Notes: generated by a model not told the origin, from the sequence alone. Counted from the first letter of the stretch, positions 51,216 to 60,810 are shown. The stretch is 64,000 bases of DNA from DATHTS01 sp965219305 (GCA_965219305.1 OZ244725.1:1550001-1614000), one strand, 5' to 3'. Numbers and translations: made by a program.

Positions 51216-51734
51216 CTAAAATTTATTTACTTCATCCAGCGCGAAACGGACTTGTTTTTTTACCGAAGCCGGAGAAATTGAGAGCAATTCGCTGATTTCC
51301 CACAGCGAAAAAACCTGAAAAATCGAAAGCAATAAAAATTTTCTTTGTCCCGCATCGAGTTGAGCAATAATTTCCCCGAACTTTCCCGGTTTACGTAAAT
51401 TATTATTGTTGTTAAATTCAAAATATCCAATCAGATCGCTTGAAAAGCCATTGAATATTTTGTCGTTTTTTACTTGCAGACTTCTTAAAATTTCACGTAA
51501 TGTAATCGTCGCTGTAAATATTTTTTCCGAACATTTTTTTTCATCGAATTTTTCGGCGGTTTTCCAAATCTCCAGAAAAATATCGCAAACCGCATCTTCC
51601 GCTTCCGCAGCAGAAGAAGTCATCAATCGCGTCATTGACCAAATCATACTGCCGTATTCGTCCAAACAATCTCCGACGGCGGTTTTATCGCCTGTGGCGA
51701 TACGCTTCATTATATACGGTGATAATCTGTCCAT
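51216..51734 (-). CDS. ECF-type sigma-70 family factor
   Basis: 172 residues, diverged. Region 2-like GDCLDEYGSMIWSMTRLMTS then AEAEDAVCDIFLEIWKTAEK; region 4-like LDAGQRKFLLLSIFQVFSLW and EISELLSISPASVKKQVRFA. The linker has an Asn run (FEFNNNNNLR). No anti-sigma gene beside it. Targets unknown. Confidence 0.85.
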   Translation of the reverse strand: MDRLSPYIMKRIATGDKTAVGDCLDEYGSMIWSMTRLMTSSAAEAEDAVCDIFLEIWKTAEKFDEKKCSEKIFTATITLREILRSLQVKNDKIFNGFSSDLIGYFEFNNNNNLRKPGKFGEIIAQLDAGQRKFLLLSIFQVFSLWEISELLSISPASVKKQVRFALDEVNKF

Positions 51735-52153
51735 AATTTACTCACTTACATTTTGGACGGCAACGATTTTTATTTCAGTTTCGCCCGGTTATGATCCTTA
51801 AATTGGTAAGAATTGAAATAATACCAACGCCATTTCAGGTTCAGCGGGTTAGCAGTTTGATGAAGACCGAGCGCGACATCAATCCGCAATTTACTGTAAT
51901 AAAAGAAAAAGAAAATTGCCTTCATACAAATTTTATCGAAAAATCAGATAATCTCGATTCGCCGTAATCTTTTTCGGCAATTTCGATTTATCGCAAGTTA
52001 AAACGAAATCGGAATTGAAAATTCCAAAGTGATTGCCGAGCAAATGCCGTGCCTGATTTGCGGTATTATTTTTGCTGACTATTTCCGGTAATTATTTTTT
52101 GTAAACCGGAGCAACAAATAATTTCAAATTTGAATTTGCCGGTAAAAATTAAA
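51735..52153. other. intergenic region with a possible sigma-54 site
   Basis: No gene seen. At 52040-52054 the minus strand reads AGGCACGGCATTTGC, one base off the sigma-54 consensus with correct GG-N10-GC spacing, but 306 bp above the sigma gene. Otherwise unremarkable. Confidence 0.4.
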
Positions 52154-53104
52154 ATGAACACGAGAATTCCGCAAATCAAGAAATTGATACAAAATAACCT
52201 CCCTGAATGGACGATCAAATTAGTTTCCTTTCTCGGCGAAGGCGATTTTTGTGCGGCATATCTGGTTAATGATGAATGGATTTTCCGTTTTGCAAAACAT
52301 AACGCGGCGCGGGAAAGTCTGCGCCGTGAAGTTTGTCTTTTGCCGAAACTTGTTGGAAATACTGCGCTACAAATTCCTCTGCCGCAATTACATTTTCTTG
52401 CCGATGAAGACGCTGAAAAGTCATTTATTGCTTATCGTATTTTGCCCGGTCGCGCACTTTGCCCGGAAATTTATTTTAATTTTGATAATAATGACCAAAG
52501 ACTTATTGCCGTTCAGACGGCGAATTTTCTCAATCAATTTCATTCGGCAAACATCGTCGAAGCGGAAAAATGCGGCGTTCCGAAAAATGATTACTCAGCG
52601 CAATACTCGCATTTGCAAACTCAGGTGAGATTTTCTTTGTTTCCGCTGCTGGGAAAAACGGAAATTGAATTTATTGAAACAACGATCAAAAATTATCTCG
52701 AAACCGCCGAAAACTTTGAATTTCGAGTTGTTTTACTGCACGGCGATTTTTCTCACGATCATATTTTATATGACGAAAAAACCAATCGAATTTGTTCGAT
52801 AATTGATTTCGGCGATATGATGCTCGGCGATCCGGCGTGGGATTTTTTGTGGCTTTACGAAGAATATGGTGTTGATTTTCTGTCGCGTTTGATGCCGTTT
52901 TATTTTGAAGCCGATAAATTAAAACTGCTCCGGCGTGTTTATTATTATTCAATTTTGCAAGCCGTCGAATGGACGGCGGATTGTCTTGAAAAAAATGACG
53001 ATGATTTTGAAGAAGCGTTAAATCAATTGAAAAACAAAATTTTAACAGCCGAAAAAAATCAAAAAAGTTTCTTTCGTATCAACGAAAAAAACTCGCTAAT
53101 TTAA
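52154..53104 (+). CDS. aminoglycoside phosphotransferase-family kinase
   Basis: 316 residues from ATG 52154; a TTG 24 bases upstream is possible. The N-lobe has SFLGEGDFCAAYLVNDEWIF; the catalytic loop is VVLLHGDFSHDHILYDEKTN and the metal Asp is in CSIIDFGDMMLGDPAWDF. This is the APH/choline-kinase fold; members phosphorylate small hydroxyl compounds, and resistance is only one of many roles. The end overlaps the convergent flippase-like gene by 9 bp. Confidence 0.9.
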   Translation: MNTRIPQIKKLIQNNLPEWTIKLVSFLGEGDFCAAYLVNDEWIFRFAKHNAARESLRREVCLLPKLVGNTALQIPLPQLHFLADEDAEKSFIAYRILPGRALCPEIYFNFDNNDQRLIAVQTANFLNQFHSANIVEAEKCGVPKNDYSAQYSHLQTQVRFSLFPLLGKTEIEFIETTIKNYLETAENFEFRVVLLHGDFSHDHILYDEKTNRICSIIDFGDMMLGDPAWDFLWLYEEYGVDFLSRLMPFYFEADKLKLLRRVYYYSILQAVEWTADCLEKNDDDFEEALNQLKNKILTAEKNQKSFFRINEKNSLI

Positions 53105-54133
53105 ACCGATTTCATCGCGCACACCGGACAGTGAAACTCCGCTCTGACTCACGGCGGCAAAACCCAAAACCCAGAGCGGAATTGTCAGAAGAAGAAAAAC
53201 GACAATCGAAAATCCGGCGGCGGTCGTTTTATCAACTCCGAACAGAGTTAATCCTAAAACCGTAAAAAACTGGTAACTCCCGACATTGGCGGGCGCGGCA
53301 GGAATCGCCGAACCGATCTGGACGATCAGAAAAACGATCAAGCCGGCGGCGGGCGAGATTTCGATGTGATAAGCGCGGATTATCAGCCAGAACGACGCGG
53401 CTTGCAGGAAAAGCAAAACGAGCGACAGACCAAAAGCGGCAAGACTTCCCTTTTGCGTTGAAACCGCGCGAATCTGTTCGCCGGTTTCGGCAAAAATTTT
53501 CCCGATATTGTTTCGCCAAGTCGTTGATTTTTCTGCCGTTATTAGATTTTCTTTGATTAATTTTTCCCGCTTTTTCGAGCGTCTGACAATCAGAAAAACG
53601 ATGCCGATGATTAAAATAATGACCGCGCCCAAAATTTCATCGGCTTCGATCAAATTCGCCGGAAGACTAACAAAAAACGCGGCGGCGGCAATTCCGGCGA
53701 CGAGCCAGAAGGCATCGAAAAAGCGTTCGGCAATGATTGTCGGCAAAATTTTCAAAACATTTGTCTGCAAATTCTTTGCGGCGAGAAATGCGCGAAATGC
53801 TTCGCCGAGTTTGAACGGCAAAACTTCGTTGACGAATAATCCGGCGTAGATCGCTTTTGTCGCATCAAAGACGGAAATTTTCCCGTTTGAACGCAGAAGC
53901 AGAGACCAACGCCAACCCTGCACGGCGTAACTGAAAACATCAAGCAAAATCGCCAATGTTACGAGTTTTAAATTCAAAGTCGAAAGGCTCGAAACAAGCG
54001 AGGAAAAATCAACTGAATACAGAACCCAAATCAAACATAAAACGGCAAAAGCGTAACCGAAAAACACGCTCCGGCGCGGCTGTTTTTCCGGCATATTCTC
54101 TACGTTGATAAAATGTTCGCGGGCGGATTCCAT
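53096..54133 (-). CDS. lysyl-PG flippase-like integral membrane protein (UPF0104)
   Basis: 345 residues with about eight membrane segments (FGYAFAVLCLIWVLYSVDFS, GVLDVFSYAVQGWRW-type region LLDVFSYAVQGWRWSLLLRS, then GSAIPAAPANVGSYQFFTVL). The last motif, PxxPGNxGxxE-like, is typical of the LPG_synthase_TM/UPF0104 family, which forms the flippase half of MprF. It follows the LPG synthase fusion gene by 3 bp on the same strand, so it probably moves aminoacylated lipids or other polar lipids made by that enzyme. Confidence 0.88.
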   Translation of the reverse strand: MESAREHFINVENMPEKQPRRSVFFGYAFAVLCLIWVLYSVDFSSLVSSLSTLNLKLVTLAILLDVFSYAVQGWRWSLLLRSNGKISVFDATKAIYAGLFVNEVLPFKLGEAFRAFLAAKNLQTNVLKILPTIIAERFFDAFWLVAGIAAAAFFVSLPANLIEADEILGAVIILIIGIVFLIVRRSKKREKLIKENLITAEKSTTWRNNIGKIFAETGEQIRAVSTQKGSLAAFGLSLVLLFLQAASFWLIIRAYHIEISPAAGLIVFLIVQIGSAIPAAPANVGSYQFFTVLGLTLFGVDKTTAAGFSIVVFLLLTIPLWVLGFAAVSQSGVSLSGVRDEIGLN

Positions 54134-54136
54134 ATT

Positions 54137-56755
54137 TTATTTATCCGGCAGAATTTCATTCGTCCAATCGAGCGAATCGTCAATCGTCTGCAAAAGTCCG
54201 TCCTGATTATCGGAGAAAGCGTGGTCAGAAGACTGAACGAGCGTGAATTTTTTCGGCTCGTTTGCCAACGCTAATTGCGAAGCGGCGGTATCGTTCGAGA
54301 TAAATTGGTCGCCGCTCGAATGAATAAAAGCGAGCGGGAGCGGCGCAACTTCGGGCAGATATTTGGCGACTTCGAACAAAGGCTCGTCCGGGTCTGCGCC
54401 CGTAAAATATGTCACGTCATCGGCGGTTTTCCAGCCGAGTTCGGCTTTGTCGGGCAAACCTAAAACGACCACGCCGTCGTAAAGTTTCGTGCGGTTCGGT
54501 CCCGACGCGCCGAGAACGACGAGTCCCGCGCCTTCGGACCAGCCGACCAAAGTTACGCGCTCGAACATACGCGGATTCATCCAATTAATGATCGCCCCGA
54601 AATCGTCAATCACCTGCGGTTCGGTCAAAGTCGCGCCGTTTTCGTTCGTAAAACTCGCCAGATAGCGTTTCGTGTCGAGCGCGTAAACTTCGTAACCGTC
54701 AGCCGACATTTTCTGCGCGATGGTGATCGCCAGACCTTCCCAACCGCCGTCGCCTGGAAGAAACAAAACTTTCTGATAATTCGTCCGTGCGCCGTCGGTC
54801 GCCGGAAAAAAATAAATGTCCTGCGGCTGACCGCGCAAAACGAGCGGCACTTTTCCCGCCGGCGGAAGCGGTCGCGGATGAAGTTCATACCACGCAAAAT
54901 ACGAAAACGCCGATAAAACGATGACCGCCGTGATAAGCATTGGTTTTTTGAAACGATTTGAGCGCGAATTTTTCGCTGTTTTATCTGCAATTTCAGTTTC
55001 GACTTTTTCAATTTCGGCGACGCGCAGAAGTGCCAGACCGATCTTCGGCAGATCGAGCTTGTGTCGGAAAATTAGATAACGCGGCTCCCAAAGTCCGGCG
55101 AATTTGGCTTTGAAATTTTTCAAACCCGTGTAGCTGAACAGAAAATTCATCCGTTCCAGAAACATCTGTACGGCGCGTTCTTCGGGCGTTGGAGACGGAT
55201 TTTCGACGAAATCGGCGAGCGGAGCCATTCCGAGCGTCAAGGTTTTAAAACCTTCCTTTTTCGCTTCGAGAATCAGTTTCGTAAAAATAAAATCCATCGT
55301 CCCGTTCGGTGCTTTGTCACGATGCCGCATCAGATCGAAAGTCGTTTCGCCTTCCGCATAAGACGGAATTTTGTTGACGAACGCGAGCATATTATTCGCC
55401 GCATCGAAAACGGCGTAAACAGCAGTTTCGCGCAGATATGCGGCATCGAAACTGCCGAGCGAAAATGCGCGTTCGCGTCTTCCGGGCAAAGTCAGCCAAT
55501 CGTCGGAAACTTCCTGCATCTGTTTGAGAATCTCGTCCGAAAGCGGCGCGTCGAATCGTTCGAATCCGTAATTTTCACGCTCGAATTTATTCAATGTTTT
55601 ACGGAGTTTTCTGTTTCCCGGACTTTCGATCTTAAAATTTTCGAGTTCGACAATCGCATCTTCGCCGATCTTCAAACGGCGCAGACCGCAACTTTTATAT
55701 ATTGCCAGAAATTCGGGCGTTGTCTGATAAAAGGCGGTTTCCCAATCCATCAAGCGGCAGAATTCACAAAATTCCTCGATAATTCTCGGAATTTCTTCAT
55801 TTTCACCGACCGGATCGCCGAGGGCAAGCGCGACTCCGCGGGCGACGCGGTAGGAAACAAAACTTTTTCCCGTTCTTGAAAAGAAATAAGATTTGTCGCG
55901 CCATAACTTAAAGAAATCCATTGACGAACGCCCGCTTTTATTTAAGATTTCGGCGGCTCGCAGTTTTTCGCCCGACAAATTTCCGAATCGCTGCACGACG
56001 GGACGAAAAAGCGTAAAAATCGAATAACCGATGGCGGTAAAAGTCAACAAATAAACCGAGCGTGTAAACCATACGGCATATCCGGTTTGCGGCACGATCT
56101 GCGGTCTGCCGACGAGTGAAATAATTGAAAATGTTGTCTGAATCGCGTCAATCAGATGAAAATTAAAATTAAAATGACCGGATTCGAGCAGATAAAAACC
56201 GATGATTCCGTAACCGGCGACGATCAAAAACGCAGTTAAAATTCTCAAATAAACCGATTTGAATTCCAAATCCGCGCTTTTGACCGTAAATTCTTTGCGC
56301 GCCGAGATCAGCATTAAAAGCAAAATCGCCGAAACGGTCGCTTCTTCGTAATCAATTCCTTTTGTCAGATGGAAAATGATCGAAACAACCGATAAAAGCG
56401 CGACGATTCGAAATGCTCTCTGTTTACGTTTTAAGATATTGAGCGATGAAATAATAAGCGCAAATCCCGTTAAAAGCACAAAAAAACGCGACAACTGCAA
56501 AAATTCGAGAGGAAACAATTCGAGCAGTTTAGAAAATCGTTCGGGCAAACTCGGATTGATAACGGATTCGAGATTGACCAAACCGCTGCCGCACGTGACG
56601 AGCGCGATCAGCCAGACGAGAATTTTCTGATGCCGTCCGCCTTCTGCTTTTAAAATGTGTTTTTGCTCCGGCAAAGCGATATTTGCTGAAACCGCTGCTT
56701 CTTTCGGCAATTCGTCCGTATTCAACCACATTTTTCGGTTAATAAAATTAAACAT
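54137..56755 (-). CDS. LPG synthase (MprF-C/DUF2156) fused to VirJ/AcvB hydrolase domain
   Basis: 872 residues. Residues about 45-250 form several membrane helices (ILVWLIALVTCGSGLVNLES and others). Residues about 285-590 are the MprF C-terminal double-GNAT domain (SYRVARGVALALGDPVGENE, WETAFYQTTPEFLAIYKSCG, LPGRRERAFSLGSFDAAYLR, NGTMDFIFTKLILEAKKEGF), which moves lysine from Lys-tRNA to phosphatidylglycerol. After another helix (LITAVIVLSAFSYFAWYEL) comes a VirJ/AcvB alpha/beta hydrolase (VLFLPGDGGWEGLAITIAQK, LVGWSEGAGLVVLGASGPN, LAFIHSSGDQFISND, SSDHAFSDN). In rhizobia LpiA and AcvB are separate, and AcvB hydrolyses lysyl-PG. Here synthesis and removal are in one chain. Confidence 0.88.
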   Translation of the reverse strand: MFNFINRKMWLNTDELPKEAAVSANIALPEQKHILKAEGGRHQKILVWLIALVTCGSGLVNLESVINPSLPERFSKLLELFPLEFLQLSRFFVLLTGFALIISSLNILKRKQRAFRIVALLSVVSIIFHLTKGIDYEEATVSAILLLMLISARKEFTVKSADLEFKSVYLRILTAFLIVAGYGIIGFYLLESGHFNFNFHLIDAIQTTFSIISLVGRPQIVPQTGYAVWFTRSVYLLTFTAIGYSIFTLFRPVVQRFGNLSGEKLRAAEILNKSGRSSMDFFKLWRDKSYFFSRTGKSFVSYRVARGVALALGDPVGENEEIPRIIEEFCEFCRLMDWETAFYQTTPEFLAIYKSCGLRRLKIGEDAIVELENFKIESPGNRKLRKTLNKFERENYGFERFDAPLSDEILKQMQEVSDDWLTLPGRRERAFSLGSFDAAYLRETAVYAVFDAANNMLAFVNKIPSYAEGETTFDLMRHRDKAPNGTMDFIFTKLILEAKKEGFKTLTLGMAPLADFVENPSPTPEERAVQMFLERMNFLFSYTGLKNFKAKFAGLWEPRYLIFRHKLDLPKIGLALLRVAEIEKVETEIADKTAKNSRSNRFKKPMLITAVIVLSAFSYFAWYELHPRPLPPAGKVPLVLRGQPQDIYFFPATDGARTNYQKVLFLPGDGGWEGLAITIAQKMSADGYEVYALDTKRYLASFTNENGATLTEPQVIDDFGAIINWMNPRMFERVTLVGWSEGAGLVVLGASGPNRTKLYDGVVVLGLPDKAELGWKTADDVTYFTGADPDEPLFEVAKYLPEVAPLPLAFIHSSGDQFISNDTAASQLALANEPKKFTLVQSSDHAFSDNQDGLLQTIDDSLDWTNEILPDK

Positions 56756-59700
56756 TTTCCGTTACCGTCGCCTTTCGCTCGATTTTGTTCCAACCGACAA
56801 TCGCGCCTTTGATCGCGGTTTTGACCGATCTGACCATCACCGAATACATCACCTGGCGATAACCGAACCGCTGAATCGGCAGATATAAAAGCAGTTTCCG
56901 GTTTTCATTTCGCTCGAACGAAAAACCGACCGCCGCCGCCGTGATGTCAACGGCGAGAAAGAATATGTAATAAAATACGACTTCTTTGAAATTCGACGCG
57001 AGAAATTCGTGCGGATGTTCGAGACGCTGCATCAGGTAATTTAAAAGCGTCCAGACGAACATCAAATCCATTAAGGGCGCGACGAGCGGAAACAGAATCT
57101 GAAAAATCCAGACGTTCGGCATCGCCACGAAACCGAGTGCGCCGTATTTTTTGTTAAAAAGCGCGCGGCGGTGTTTCCACATACATTGCAGAGTTCCGAA
57201 CGACCAGCGAAAACGCTGTTTTGCCAAACCGCGAAAAGTGTCGGGAGCTTCGGTGTAAGCGACGGCGTTTTCCGCGTAAGCGATGCGCCAGCCGAGCATT
57301 CTTACGCGCAACGTCAAATCCTGATCTTCGGCGAGCGTGTTCGATTCAAAACCGTCCGCCTGTTCCAACGCTTCGCGCCGCCACGCGCCGACCGCGCCGG
57401 GAACGACCGTGATCGCGTTAAGTCCCGCAAATGCGCGTCTGTCCAGATTTTGCGACGTGATGTATTCGAGTGCCTGCCATTTTGTAATCGTGTTCAGACG
57501 ATTGCCGACTTTGGCGTTGCCGGCGACCGCGCCGACTTTTTCATCAATAAACTGCGCGGATAGTTCGCCGATCGTTTCAGGCGTAAAGATCGTGTCCGCG
57601 TCGAGTCCGATGATGATTTCGCCTTTCGCCATTTTCAGACCGAATTCGAGCGCGTTCGCTTTGCCGCCGTTGGTGAGCGTGAACAATTGAACTTTCGGTT
57701 CATTTTCATAATTTTCCGAAATAATTGCGCTCGTTCTGTCTGATGAACCGTCATCAACGACGAGAATTTCAAAATTCGGATATGTAGTTTTGAGCAGACT
57801 TTCGATCGTTTTAACGATAACTTTTTCCTCGTTAAATGCCGGAACGATGACGGAAACGAACGGTTGAAAATTTGCGTCCGTGATGATCTTTTTGGCGTAG
57901 CGCGAACGCCACGCGAGCATTGCGACGACGAACAGACGCGCCGTTCCCAAGATAATTCCGAGCCAGAAAATCGTCTTTATAAAACGGTTGAAATACCAGA
58001 ACAGATCGAACGTAACATTGTCCGCATTTGTGATCGCCGCCTGATTTTGCGCGATGAACGGCATCGTTTTTTCCTGCGGAATTCCGGCGAGTTGGGAAAC
58101 AGTAACGAATTTGTAGCCTTTCGCTTTTAACGTATCAATGATTTTCGGCAGAGCGGCAAGCGTCTGCGAACGGTCGCCGCCGCCGTCGTGCAGAAGAACG
58201 ATCTGACCGCGCACGTCTTCGTCGGTCGTCTGATTGACGATTCCGTCCACGACGCGCTGTGCGATCACGTCCGTTCCGGGCGTTTGCCAATCATCGGGGT
58301 CAATGTGCAGACCGACGGCGATGTAGCCGAGTTTTTTCGCCTCGACGATCGGTTCGACCTCATCGGCGGTCTGCGGTTCGGCATCGCCGAAATACGGCGC
58401 ACGGAAAAGCGTCGTGCCGCGTCCCGTCGCCGATTGAATTAGTCTCTGCGTCGCGTTGAGTTCGACGGTTGTTACGCCGTCGGGAATTTCGCCCAAGTTC
58501 GGATGCGTGAACGAATGATTGCCGATGTCGTGTCCTTCATTAACGATTCGCCTGAGAAGACCGGGATTTTCCTGCCCGTAACTGCCGACGATAAAAAACG
58601 TCGCTGGAATCTTTTTACTTTTCAATTCATCGAGAATTTTCGGTGTCCAATCTGCGTCCGGTCCGTCGTCAAATGTCAGCGCAACTTCGCCGGGACGGTC
58701 GCCGCTGCGCTGAATAACATAACTCGACGGCGTGGCGGTAAAATTCTCGTCTGAAATCGCGCCGCTTGAGTCGAATTTGAAAGTTCGGCTGCCGTCCTGC
58801 GGTTCGGATGTTACCTGCAAAATCTCGCCCGTTCCTTCAAAATCAACGTCGTAACCGTAGCGAATGGTTTTCAGATTTTCGATATTTGCACGCGCCGTGT
58901 TATCGCCGCCGAATGCGTCCCACAAACTCGGATCTTCCGAACCCAACCGCCACAAAGCGAAACCGAACGGCTGATATTTGCCCGCCGCTTTGATCTCGTT
59001 AAACGCCGTCATCGCGTCTAAAAACCAGACCGTGTGATGTGCGCCGTCTTCTTCGTCATACTCGAAATGCGGATTTTTCGCCGCCGGATCAAAGACAATT
59101 TTCGCTTCCGAATCGCGGGCGGACAAAACAGATTCCTGAAACGAAACTTCGTCCGCTTCTTTTTTCTTGCTCGACCAATCGTAGCCGTAATTTCCGATAC
59201 AGACGATCGTTTTCGCCGGATCGAGTTCCGTCATACGTTTTGCCAGCGTCGTCTCGAACCAATTTTGCGAAGCGATCGCTCCGGGCGTTCCCGTTCCCCA
59301 ATGTTCGTCATAAGCCATCAGCATCAGATAATCATTGATCGAGGCATATTGTTTATAATTCCAATCGGGATTATCGAACGGCACGGCTTGCGCGACTTTC
59401 CAATTGTGCGCGTGAAATGCAGCCGACAAATTCGTCATAAACTCGATCAAATTCGTCTGCGACGCTTTCGGTGCTTCTTCGAGATCAATCGTGATGCCGG
59501 AAAATTTGTTATCCGCGACCATTTTTACGAGCGCGTCAATCAAATTTTGCCGCGATTCTTTGGTAGCGACCGCTTTTGCCAGAATGTCGGAGTTAAAAAC
59601 TTCGTCCTTGTAATTCTGCACGAGCGGCAAAATCGGCATATCCGGTTTTTCCTTGTGAATCAGATCGAGTACTTTATCGGAAAAATCCAAAACCAGCGGA

Positions 59701-60083
59701 TGTTCATTATCGCCCGAAAGCCGCACCCATTCCGGCGCGAGCCAGTCAATTTTGTCAATGTTTCTTTTTAGTGAAGCATAACTCGTATCGTCGTAATTAA
59801 CGTAAAAACCGACCGTTACGGGATGATTTAGATTGTTGTTGACTGCGTTCGCCGGAATCTGCGAATTATCCGCTTGAACGGCACTTTCGCTTTTATTTCC
59901 CTGCGCCAAAATCTTCCTTTCGCGGATCGGAAAATCCGGTAGATACGGCGAAAAGAAAAGGCTGATAAAAAATACGGCGATAAATGCCGAAACGATCAAA
60001 CTTACGCTCAAAGATGCGATTCTGGTCAATTTCCAACGTCTGCCTCGCGGCTCGTAAAACACCGGTTTTTGCGGTTCTTTCAT
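56748..60083 (-). CDS. GH18 - polysaccharide deacetylase - glycosyltransferase 2 fusion
   Basis: 1111 residues. An N-terminal signal anchor (LTRIASLSVSLIVSAFIAVF) is followed by a GH18-like domain at about 85-410 (NHPVTVGFYVNYDDTSYASL, FSGITIDLEEAPKASQTNLI with the catalytic DxE pattern, DYLMLMAYDEHWGTGTPG). A NodB deacetylase domain spans about 470-700 (GEVALTFDDGPDADWTPKIL, GHDIGNHSFTHPNLGEI, LFRAPYFG). A membrane helix leads to a GT2 domain at about 790-1040 (VSVIVPAFNEEKVIVKTIES, VVDDGSSDRTSAI, IIGLDADTIFTPETIGELSA, EDQDLTLRVR, KQRFRWSFGTLQ), then three membrane helices. It probably makes, trims and exports a beta-linked N-acetylglucosamine polymer. The next gene starts 8 bp before its stop (ATGTTTAA). 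Confidence 0.93.
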   Translation of the reverse strand: MKEPQKPVFYEPRGRRWKLTRIASLSVSLIVSAFIAVFFISLFFSPYLPDFPIRERKILAQGNKSESAVQADNSQIPANAVNNNLNHPVTVGFYVNYDDTSYASLKRNIDKIDWLAPEWVRLSGDNEHPLVLDFSDKVLDLIHKEKPDMPILPLVQNYKDEVFNSDILAKAVATKESRQNLIDALVKMVADNKFSGITIDLEEAPKASQTNLIEFMTNLSAAFHAHNWKVAQAVPFDNPDWNYKQYASINDYLMLMAYDEHWGTGTPGAIASQNWFETTLAKRMTELDPAKTIVCIGNYGYDWSSKKKEADEVSFQESVLSARDSEAKIVFDPAAKNPHFEYDEEDGAHHTVWFLDAMTAFNEIKAAGKYQPFGFALWRLGSEDPSLWDAFGGDNTARANIENLKTIRYGYDVDFEGTGEILQVTSEPQDGSRTFKFDSSGAISDENFTATPSSYVIQRSGDRPGEVALTFDDGPDADWTPKILDELKSKKIPATFFIVGSYGQENPGLLRRIVNEGHDIGNHSFTHPNLGEIPDGVTTVELNATQRLIQSATGRGTTLFRAPYFGDAEPQTADEVEPIVEAKKLGYIAVGLHIDPDDWQTPGTDVIAQRVVDGIVNQTTDEDVRGQIVLLHDGGGDRSQTLAALPKIIDTLKAKGYKFVTVSQLAGIPQEKTMPFIAQNQAAITNADNVTFDLFWYFNRFIKTIFWLGIILGTARLFVVAMLAWRSRYAKKIITDANFQPFVSVIVPAFNEEKVIVKTIESLLKTTYPNFEILVVDDGSSDRTSAIISENYENEPKVQLFTLTNGGKANALEFGLKMAKGEIIIGLDADTIFTPETIGELSAQFIDEKVGAVAGNAKVGNRLNTITKWQALEYITSQNLDRRAFAGLNAITVVPGAVGAWRREALEQADGFESNTLAEDQDLTLRVRMLGWRIAYAENAVAYTEAPDTFRGLAKQRFRWSFGTLQCMWKHRRALFNKKYGALGFVAMPNVWIFQILFPLVAPLMDLMFVWTLLNYLMQRLEHPHEFLASNFKEVVFYYIFFLAVDITAAAVGFSFERNENRKLLLYLPIQRFGYRQVMYSVMVRSVKTAIKGAIVGWNKIERKATVTENV

Positions 60084-60156
60084 ATCCTTTATCCAATCTA
60101 ATTTTAATCAGCGAATTTTAGGTTTTAATTCAGGAGCAAATCCAGTTTGCTTATCC

Positions 60157-60171
60157 GCAACCTGTATGCCA
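60157..60171 (-). promoter_or_regulatory. near-exact sigma-54 promoter of envelope operon
   Basis: Minus strand TGGCATACAGGTTGC, one base from TGGCAC-N5-TTGC, 73 bp above the start of the GH18-NodB-GT2 gene. A single GTGGCGATA lies near 60284-60294. Confidence 0.6.
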
Positions 60172-60373
60172 GATTTAAATCAAACTGCATACGTCGGCAA
60201 ACTTGTTAATTAAAGCAGTTAGCAAATTTTCTTACTCAGTTTTTTTCTGCGTTGAAACGGGGCAAACTTGCTGTCAGAAACCATATCGCCACGCATAAAT
60301 AAAATTGAAAATCAAACCGGAGTATTTATTTTTAGCTTTTCTCTTTTCTCTGAAAGGTAATAAATATTTTTTT

Positions 60374-60415
60374 TGCGACAGTTTTAATTGAACGAAACGA
60401 AATTTGACTGTCGCA
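60374..60415. repeat. inverted repeat TGCGACAGT / ACTGTCGCA
   Basis: Perfect 9-bp arms separated by 24 bases in the 854-bp gene-free region between the envelope operon and the ROK gene. It may be an operator or RNA hairpin. The remainder of 60172-60760 shows no gene. Confidence 0.5.
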
Positions 60416-60763
60416 GACACAGAAATACCGCATTCGACAAATATCTTTTTGATAGTTAAATTTTCAAATTATTCAATAAAGTCAGTCTTTTTATTAAATC
60501 CCGCAGAACATAACTATCGTGAAAGGAATTTTAGAAATCGGAAGAATTAATAATGTCCGCAAATCTGGGAAAACTTTCAGATACGTTATTAAGAGATTGG
60601 TTTTTTTTGTCAAATAATTTTACTAAACAAATCCGGCGGAAATTTATAAAGTGTTTATTTTGGACACTATCGAAAAACAATCGTTTCTGATTTTATAAAA
60701 TTACACTTGAATAAGTGTTTGATACAAATTTTATTTTCAAGGATAAAATTTTTACATTTTTAC

Positions 60764-60791
60764 TTGACTTAAAATATTTTGCGTGTAATAT
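60764..60791 (+). promoter_or_regulatory. sigma-70-type promoter of ROK gene
   Basis: TTGACT (60764-60769) and TAATAT (60786-60791), 16-bp spacer. The -10 element overlaps the first palindromic operator. Confidence 0.65.
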
Positions 60792-60810
60792 GTTAAATGT
60801 TTTAACATAT
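60788..60810. promoter_or_regulatory. ROK operator 1
   Basis: Perfect palindrome ATATGTTAAA-TGT-TTTAACATAT with 10-bp arms over the -10 element. Its core TGTTAAATGTTTTAACA recurs with one change at 60914. Confidence 0.75.
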
